Source: Candidatus Altimarinota bacterium
GTDB taxonomy: Bacteria; Patescibacteriota; Gracilibacteria; BD1-5; UBA6164
DNA: 7,737 nucleotides
NCBI GenBank assembly: GCA_027066255.1
Contig: JAMOOA010000149.1
Span: 1 to 7,737, forward strand
Direction of reading: 5' to 3'
A program made the translations under genes and the position numbers. This document shows positions 1 to 5,142 of this stretch, one piece after another. The notes under the pieces are model-generated. The model was not told the origin of the DNA. It made no database searches and saw nothing but the letters and a program-made list of their open reading frames with translations. Numbering within the stretch: the stretch's first letter is position 1; every line of letters begins with the position of its first letter.

Positions 1-2
1 CT

Positions 3-530
3 GGAACAATTGTTTGGGAATCAAAAAATACTAAGTCATGGCAAGATGCTTGGGTTATGAAACTCAAAGAAGACACTCTAAAAATCTCTGGAAATATATC
101 AATACTGGTGACGAGAGTTCTTCCAAAATGAGTGACTCATTTTTCTATGTTTGACGGAGTTATGGTTTGCCTACCAGAATACAGTATCGCAGTTGCGAGT
201 ATGCTTCGAGAGAAACTCCTTGCTATTGCGAAAGTAGAAACTAGTATACAAGGAAAAGATGCAAAGATGGAGATGTTGTATAGCTATCTTTCAAGTCAAG
301 AATTTTCTTCGAAGATGCATATGATGATAGACGTATTTTCGAACCTAAAATCCGGTATAGATAAAGAACGTCGCGCTATGGAGACAAATTGGAAACGCAG
401 AGAAAAGGACATCGAACGAGCAACATTTGCTATAACAGGAGTGTATGGAGAGCTTGAAAGTCTCATGGGACAAGCACTTCCATGAAGTGAAATACTCGAA
501 TTAGAGTCAGGAGAAGAAGAATCTCTATAA
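3..530 (+). CDS. DUF2130-family protein, C-terminal part (5' end outside window), UGA read as Gly
   Basis: This frame is open from the left edge to the TAA at 528-530, giving 175 residues without a start. It resembles the C-terminal DUF2130 region as I remember it: an opening GTIVWESKNTKSW segment, then LVTRVLPKG, FDGVMVC, EGK-like QGKDAKMEMLYSYL, and a charged helix with REKDIERA before a GVYGELESL motif. Two in-frame UGA codons occur (129-131 and 483-485). The first gives the Gly of LPKG, which is glycine in the family. Members are usually about 400 residues with an N-terminal coiled coil, which would lie to the left of the window. The function of the family is not established. The E-x-K in WESKNTK is reminiscent of PD-(D/E)XK nucleases, which is inference. 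The following gene starts 12 bases after the stop, so the two are probably cotranscribed. Family call fairly sure; function unknown. Confidence 0.82.
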
Positions 531-542
531 ATATATACAACT

Positions 543-1265
543 ATGAAGAAGATTTATAAAAACTCTATTCTTAATGTAAAAGGAACAGACAAATTTGATA
601 ATACCTTTTTATTTGAGTATTTACTCCATTCTTTTAATAAAAGGGAGGTTGGGGGTGAGTTATGAAAATCAGTAGAAATTATTTATCTTCGTGAGCTGCT
701 CAAATTTCATAAAAACGAGGAAATATTCAAAAGAGTTTCAGAAAAACCAGCGATGTATTCGGAAGTGTATTCATCAAAAGAAGAACTCAGGATATTCACA
801 GAATTATTTGAGAATGCTATCTCTCAAAAAAAGCAAATCCACATTATTGGAATAACCTTGAAGGAAGAGATACAGATGTTAGAAAAGTATTATACAGAAC
901 TTGGATTTATGAGGGAAGACATTAACTGTTTTGAAGTAGATTTTTCTATTCCTCTGGTAACAGTTTCTTGTTATATAGAAAACCTTATGTGGAAGGGAAG
1001 TGATTATAAACGTATGTGAGAGGAGATATTTTTCTGTCCTCCTATTCGTGAATCCGGTCAAAACAAGGCTCTTTTTAAGTGAATTACCAGGGGTGTAATA
1101 GCAGGAATAGAAATCTGAGAAATAACCAAAGATAAGGAGCAATTCCTCTGAGACTGCATCAGACAAGAAAAGATACTTCCACTTCAAATGGGAAGAATAT
1201 TGAAATATAATTTGGAAGAGGTTGGTTTGAAGGGAGAGATAGAAGAGTTACAGGTGAAGTATTAA
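543..1265 (+). CDS. hypothetical protein, 240 aa, downstream partner of the DUF2130 gene
   Basis: An ATG at 543 opens a frame running to the TAA at 1263-1265 if UGA is read as Gly at five places (663, 1017, 1080, 1116, 1149). Under the standard code only an internal 88-residue piece remains visible. I do not recognise the family. The protein looks soluble and mixed alpha/beta: charged helical stretches (EIIYLRELLKFHKNEEIF, EELRIFTELFENAI), a beta-like IHIIGITL, and a possible second domain with FFCPPIRESGQNKALFKG followed by ITRGVIAGIEIG. No signal peptide or membrane helix is evident. There is no clear Shine-Dalgarno before the ATG. The 12-base gap to the preceding gene indicates one operon, so a job linked to that protein is possible but unproven. 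The conceptual frame is reliable because five UGAs in one uninterrupted frame match the usage of neighbouring genes. Confidence 0.78.
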
Positions 1266-1294
1266 GAATTTCTTGAATGCTTTTGTCTAATTTC

Positions 1295-1327
1295 AAAAAC
1301 AGAAAATACAAAACCCCTTTGTTTCTG
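1295..1327 (-). terminator. putative intrinsic terminator of the prenyl-synthase-like gene
   Basis: CAGAA (1300-1304) and ACAAA (1308-1312) pair with TTTGT (1318-1322) and TTCTG (1323-1327), leaving a 3-base bulge and an ACCCC loop. On the minus strand the stem is followed by five T (1299-1295). It lies about 40 bases past the minus-strand stop at 1366. The AT-rich stem makes it only moderately convincing. Confidence 0.45.
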
Positions 1328-1331
1328 AAGA

Positions 1332-1352
1332 TTCTCTCAGAGAAAAGTTTTT
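1332..1352 (+). terminator. putative weak intrinsic terminator of the DUF2130 operon
   Basis: A 5-bp stem TTCTC/GAGAA (1332-1336 and 1340-1344) with a TCA loop is followed after AAG by five T on the plus strand. It sits 67 bases after the stop of the upstream operon and just before the convergent gene ends. The stem is short, so termination would be weak. Confidence 0.35.
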
Positions 1353-1365
1353 ATGGAATCAGTGA

Positions 1366-2352
1366 TTACAATCAATGATGCGTACTTTCTCTTAATCATC
1401 CTTCAACCATTGCTATAGTTTTTTGTTTTGCCTGTTTTATGTCGTGCACATATGATGACAGTACATACCTTTTGAGGAGATAATTATATAGTTTTTTTAG
1501 AAACCAGTTTTTTGTATAAGATAAATCTATAGAGAAAGTTTCTCGTTTCTTTTGGTATATCTTCAACATCTGGTGAGCTTCACAGACTTTTACTCGTAAC
1601 CATTTCTTCATTCATTCAGAAAGAGTTCAATCTGTTTTAAATATCTCTATTTCTTTAAGTGAGATTTTATATTTTTGAAAATCTTCTTTAGGTATATTGA
1701 TAAGTCATTCAACCATATCTTCTCGAAAATCCATAAGAGTATATCAGATACGTGAAGCCTCTCAGAGTTCTTTAGTGAGTTCATGAGACATCTCTACGTT
1801 AAGACCAAAAATTAGGCTCGTGAGATTGATAGAACCATCAATATCCATTCGGTGAAAGTTTTCCTGAAGGGACTCTTCGTTACGCAATTTATCGGGGTCT
1901 ACAATCCTTTCGATATCAAATTGTATGCTCTGGATAATTTTTTGCATCCCGTCTTTTACTTCTTGCTCGATACCAAGTTCTTGAGAGAGAATTTGTATCT
2001 TTTTGAGGAAATCTCAAAGTAAATCATCAGGGATGTTTCCTTTCACAATCTGAGATATGTACTCTCTGCGGACTTCTATATCTATATTGATAGGAGTGTC
2101 TCCATCACAGATATCATCGATGAGCCTCATAGCATAGTATATATACTTCAAGAGACCAAGCCTCTTTTCTCTATCAGGAAGTCTTACAAGAGAGAACAAT
2201 GTTTTTAGTTTTTCTAATTTTTCAAGAAAATTTTTATATGAAGGGTCTCTTTCTCCCACTTTCTCGAACATATACTGCATAGAAGAATCTAGATCTATAG
2301 AGTTATTTTCTGTATACTTTTCGTATCAAGTAGTGAGAAAGGGTAGATTCAT
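1366..2352 (-). CDS. squalene/phytoene synthase-family protein (trans-isoprenyl diphosphate synthase fold)
   Basis: Reading UGA as Gly at nine codons gives one 328-residue frame from the ATG at 2352-2350 to TAA at 1368-1366. The first Asp-rich motif is RLIDDICDGD (DDxxD at residues 79-83), preceded by the helix LGLLKYIYYAM as in the family. The second is LMDFREDMVEG (DxxxD, residues 208-212), followed by LINIPKED, the counterpart of the ED...GR.YLP region of phytoene synthases. UGA codons at residues 197, 203 and 216 give glycines; those at 197 and 216 are at positions usually conserved. Length suits the family (about 280-350). Known members condense two prenyl diphosphates head-to-head using Mg2+ bound by the Asp motifs; the product here cannot be told. 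No desaturase or other isoprenoid gene is nearby. The gene is divergent from htpG and convergent with the DUF2130 operon. Confidence 0.75.
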
Positions 2353-2380
2353 AATATCTTAGATAAGAAATGTAAGAAAC

Positions 2381-2396
2381 AAGAAACGAATTTCTT
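2381..2396 (-). promoter_or_regulatory. 5' leader hairpin with UUCG loop
   Basis: On the minus strand AAGAAA, TTCG and TTTCTT form a 6-bp stem with a UUCG tetraloop, inside the inferred leader of the prenyl-synthase-like gene. Two further TTTCTT copies follow toward the start codon and could compete for the same AAGAAA arm. No function is demonstrated; the stem is short and AU-rich. Confidence 0.25.
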
Positions 2397-2408
2397 ATAG
2401 GATAATAG

Positions 2409-2438
2409 ATATTATTGAAAATAATGATAAATAGTCAA
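2409..2438 (-). promoter_or_regulatory. putative sigma70-type promoter for the prenyl-synthase-like gene
   Basis: On the minus strand TTGACT (2438-2433) is a 5/6 match to the -35 consensus. It is followed after 18 bases by TAATAT (2414-2409) as a plausible -10. Transcription would begin near 2402, leaving a leader of about 50 bases before the ATG at 2352. In such AT-rich DNA the -10 assignment is flexible by one or two bases. Confidence 0.45.
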
Positions 2439-2466
2439 TAAACAAAATTTCTCTATAAAATATTTC

Positions 2467-2494
2467 TTGACTCAAATCAAAAAATCTATACAAT
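2467..2494 (+). promoter_or_regulatory. putative sigma70-type promoter of htpG
   Basis: TTGACT (2467-2472) and TACAAT (2489-2494) are spaced by 16 bases and each differ from the consensus by one base. Transcription would start around 2501, inside the dyad at 2495-2523, about 34 bases before the preferred htpG start. Confidence 0.5.
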
Positions 2495-2523
2495 TTTAGC
2501 ACCTAAATAATTTATGTGCTTAA
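2495..2523. promoter_or_regulatory. 29-base dyad over the htpG start region, CIRCE-like operator candidate
   Basis: The sequence is symmetric about base 2509, with 12 of 14 positions pairing: TTTAGCAC, TAAAT, a central A, then ATTTA and GTGCTTAA. Compared with the classical HrcA operator (TTAGCACTC-N9-GAGTGCTAA), the 27 bases at 2496-2522 have the same 9-base spacing and match 13 of 18 arm positions, including GCAC and GTGC. It directly follows the -10 box, where a repressor would block a heat-shock gene. That HrcA binds it is inference; the dyad itself is seen directly. Confidence 0.5.
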
Positions 2524-2534
2524 TTAAAGACGCT

Positions 2535-4442
2535 ATGACAAAAAAACAACACAATTTCGAAGCAGAAACGGGTCGTATTCTCGAACTTTTGACTCACTCT
2601 ATTTACTCGAACAAGGAAATATTTCTCAGAGAGCTTATCTCGAACGCGTCTGACGCAATAGACAAAGCTCGTCTCAAGGCTTTGACAGATACAACATTTC
2701 TCGGAGATGATACCAATTTTGAAATCAAGGTAGAGATAGATAAAAAAGCAAAGACTCTCACTATCACGGATAATGGTATCGGAATGACCGAGGACGAAGT
2801 ACATAAGCATATTGGAACGATTGCAAAGTCAGGTACCAAAGAATTTCTTGAGAAAATGGAAAAAGCAAAAGAGGGAGGAGATCATAATCTCATCGGACAG
2901 TTCGGAGTGGGGTTTTATTCAGCCTTTATGGTAGCTGATTCTATCGATGTAATTACTCGTAGTGGACTTGATAAAAAAGCTCACAAATGGACCAGTGATG
3001 GGAAGTCAGGATATGAGATAGAAGAAACAAAAAAAGAAGGGAGAGGAACACAAGTAGTTCTTCATCTCGGAGAAGGAAATCATGAGCTTTTGGAAGACTG
3101 GAAAGTACGTGAGCTTATCAAGAAATATTCAAACTACGTAGCTGTTCCTATCATGATGCAGGAGCTTGATACCAGAACAGATGACGAAAAAAAGAAAGAA
3201 CCAAAGAAGCTTGAAATGGAACAGGTAAATGAAACAAAACCTATCTGGAAGAAGTCAAAAACGAGTATCAAAGAAGATGAGTACAAAGACTTCTACCAAT
3301 CTGTTTCTATGGATTTTAACGCTCCACTTGGGCATATTCATAGCAATATAGAAGGAAATGTGAGTTATTCAACACTTCTCTATATCCCACAAGAAACAAA
3401 CGCATTTTCAGATATGAGAGACCCAAACAAAGAGTATGGGCCAAAACTTTATGTTCAAAACGTCCTTATACTCGAACACGCAAAGGAACTTCTTCCAACA
3501 TGGTTGAGGTTTGTTTCAGGAGTTGTAGAAACCACAGATTTACCACTCAATATCTCTCGTGAGATGCTTCAATCAAATCAAACTCTTGATACTATCAAGA
3601 AATCATTGGTGAAAAAGATCGTCTGAGAGTTAAAGAAACTCAGAACAAAAAACCCAGAAGGATACGCAAAATTCTTTATGAATTATGGAACGATTCTCAA
3701 AGAATGAGTCTACTATGAACAGGATCTCAAGGAATCTATTGCAGAAATTCTCGAGTTTGATACACTTCTTGGAGATAAAAAAATGAGCCTCGACGAATAC
3801 CTAGAAACTCAAAAAGATAAGGAAAAAACTATTTACTACATCACTGGAAAGTCTCGTAGTGAAGTTCTAGCGAGTCCATATTTGGCTCAATTCAAGGATA
3901 CAAAAACAGATGTAATACTCCTCACAGATACGATTGATGAATGGATGATAGGAGTACTCGATGAATATAAAAAAATCAAACTCAAGTCGATAACAGCCAG
4001 TGATATATCTCTCAAAGAAGAAACAGCAGAGGAAAAGAAAAAAGCAGAAACAACAGAAAAACAGTTCAAAGATATGTTAGAGCTCGTAAAAAATACTATT
4101 GGAACAGACAAGATAGAGAAAGTAGAACTGAACTCAAATCTCGGAGATGCACTTGGAGCTCTTAAAACAGCAGATGGGGCTATGAATCCACAAATGGAGA
4201 AGATGATGAAAGCTATGGGACAACCAGTTCCAGAAACTAAAAGAATCCTCGAACTCAATCCAAGCAATAAACTCGTGAAAGCAATGAAAAAAGAGTTCAA
4301 AGATGATATAAAATCCAAGAAACTCAAGGATCTTACGAATTATGCGTATATGCAGGCAATCCTCCTCGAAGGAGGAGAACTCGAAAATATCGCAGATTTT
4401 GTAGGGCTTACCAATAAATTCGCTGGGGAGTATTTGAAGTAG
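2535..4442 (+). CDS. htpG: chaperone protein HtpG (Hsp90), full length with two UGA-Gly codons
   Basis: The frame from ATG 2535 to TAG 4440-4442 gives 635 residues, close to E. coli HtpG (624). The N-terminal GHKL ATPase domain shows E33 and N37 in LRELISNASDA, D79 in TDNGIGMT, and the lid motif GQFGVGFYSAF (121-131). The middle domain carries the ATP-sensing arginine R342 in LPLNISREMLQ. The C-terminal dimerisation domain follows. UGA codons at 3624 and 3705 (residues 364 and 391) fall inside the frame. The second gives the Gly of LKEG, as in other bacterial HtpG proteins, so this is recoding and not a broken gene. An ATG at 2514 is also in frame, but lies inside the operator-like dyad and adds seven unconserved residues. 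HtpG is a cytosolic ATP-dependent dimeric chaperone. The gene is monocistronic, with its own promoter and terminator. Confidence 0.96.
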
Positions 4443-4459
4443 AGAGAGTAATAAATCAT

Positions 4460-4490
4460 AAAAAGGAGCCCTTTACGAGGGCTCCTTTTT
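4460..4490 (+). terminator. intrinsic terminator of htpG
   Basis: AAAAAGGAGCCC (4460-4471) and GGGCTCCTTTTT (4479-4490) form a perfect 12-bp stem with a 7-base loop, ending in a T run. It begins 18 bases after the htpG stop codon. The A and T tracts on both sides would let it act in both directions. Confidence 0.9.
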
Positions 4491-4506
4491 ATTCTCTTCA
4501 AGGAAA

Positions 4507-4570
4507 CCCCGTACGAAGAAAGGTGTAGTATGGTGTTCACTGACGTGACATACTTTTCGAAAGTTCGGGG
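4507..4570 (+). repeat. IS left-end imperfect hairpin
   Basis: CCCCG (4507-4511) pairs with CGGGG (4566-4570) and CGAA (4514-4517) with TTCG (4556-4559). Inside, GTATG plus TCAC pairs with GTGA plus CATAC (4528-4553), with a 4-base GTGT bulge and a TGAC loop. In this family TnpA binds such subterminal stem-loops as single-stranded DNA and cleaves at a distance from the foot. The inner stem, with bulge and 4-base loop, is the most likely TnpA-bound part. Confidence 0.6.
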
Positions 4571-4575
4571 ATGAA

Positions 4576-5088
4576 TTGTGCCATATCAGGAAAAAGGGAT
4601 ATACTGAATCACGAAGTATTCATTATATCCCTTTTTCTGTCCCGATAAGAATCCAAAAGCTGAGTCACTCGACCTACTCACATTCGTATCATATCGTATG
4701 GGGAACTAAATATAGAAGGAAATTTTTAAAGCCTTATGTAAAGGAGTCATTATTGAAACTCTTTAACATTCTTGAAGAAGAGTTTCCAACACTGTACTTT
4801 GAGACTGTGAATGTTGATGAAGATCATGTACATATGCAAATAGAGATTACTCCAAGTATAAACGTTTCAGAAGTAGTACAGAAGATAAAAACATTTACGA
4901 GTCGAAGACTTAGAAAAGAGTTTAAGTTTATTGAACGAATATATTTTGAGAAAGAAGGGATATGGAGTGTTGGATACTTTTCTTCTACGATATGATTGAA
5001 CGAAGGCACTATACGACACTACATCGAAGAACAGTGAAAAGAAGATTATCCGTCACCACAAAAAGCTTTTGGATTCTCATCGCCATAA
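4576..5088 (+). CDS. tnpA: IS200-family Y1 transposase TnpA, UGA read as Gly
   Basis: The frame holds the whole Y1 transposase core: SYHIVWGTKYRRKFL near the start, the metal-binding HUH motif HVH (codons at 4825 and 4831) in DEDHVHMQIE, WSVGYFSSTIG, and the nucleophile Tyr in IRHYIEEQ (codon 5020). UGA codons at 4993 and 5035 supply glycines; the first is the family Gly after ST. The protein ends at TAA 5086-5088. Such enzymes cut and rejoin single-stranded DNA as dimers. The start is doubtful: no ATG exists upstream of the core. TTG 4576 is the only usual alternative start, but it would translate through the stem at 4591-4636. By homology, residue 1 should be near 4651-4660, where only ATC or CTG (4660, giving 142 residues) is available. 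The reading frame itself is secure. Confidence 0.88.
4591..4636. terminator. internal terminator-like stem between IS left end and tnpA core
   Basis: The arms 4591-4609 and 4618-4636 pair at 18 of 19 positions (one C-T mismatch) around an 8-base loop, with five A opening and five T closing the structure. IS200 is known to carry a stem here that stops transcription entering from outside and keeps transposase production low; the same role is inferred. It suggests translation of TnpA begins after 4636. Confidence 0.65.
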
Positions 5089-5096
5089 CAAGAAAC

Positions 5097-5124
5097 CCCG
5101 GATTTAGCGTTAGCGCTATCCGGG
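5097..5124 (+). repeat. IS right-end hairpin
   Basis: CCCGGAT (5097-5103) pairs with ATCCGGG (5118-5124) and AGCG (5106-5109) with CGCT (5114-5117). There is a two-T bulge on the left arm and a TTAG loop. A stem with a bulged T and short loop is the signature TnpA-binding structure at IS200/IS605 right ends. It begins 8 bases after the tnpA stop codon. Confidence 0.75.
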
Positions 5125-5142
5125 AAGTAGGTCATTTATGAT

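Larger units (their letters stand above)
4503..5124 (+). mobile_element. IS200-type insertion sequence (IS200/IS605 family, tnpA only), boundaries approximate
   Basis: A Y1 HUH transposase gene is flanked by subterminal hairpins at 4507-4570 and 5097-5124, the usual layout of this family, which has no terminal inverted repeats and makes no target duplication. Both ends begin with the same GAAACCCCG (4503-4511 and 5092-5100). No tnpB is present. The element sits between the htpG terminator and the 3' end of the large minus-strand gene, so it interrupts nothing obvious. The exact cleavage points cannot be fixed from one copy and may lie some bases outside these limits. Confidence 0.8.

Noticed and set aside
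879..1187. 102-codon minus-strand frame
   Set aside because: It overlaps the plus-strand gene at 543-1265, which is continuous under code 25; the composition is that of a shadow.
2514..2534. ATG at 2514 as htpG start
   Set aside because: It lies inside the dyad close to the expected transcription start and adds seven residues not found in HtpG; ATG 2535 gives the normal N-terminus.
3624..3707. htpG seemingly broken into two genes by in-frame UGA codons, as in a pseudogene
   Set aside because: The frame is unbroken apart from UGA, the protein matches HtpG throughout, and the UGA sites fit Gly, as in all other genes of the window.
3887..4327. 146-codon minus-strand frame opposite htpG
   Set aside because: It is antisense to the conserved C-terminal half of htpG, with serine/phenylalanine-rich composition typical of an antisense shadow.
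5089..5142. Omega-RNA or tnpB remnant next to the right end
   Set aside because: There are only 54 bases between the tnpA stop and the next coding end, filled mostly by the right-end hairpin; nothing resembles tnpB or its guide RNA.
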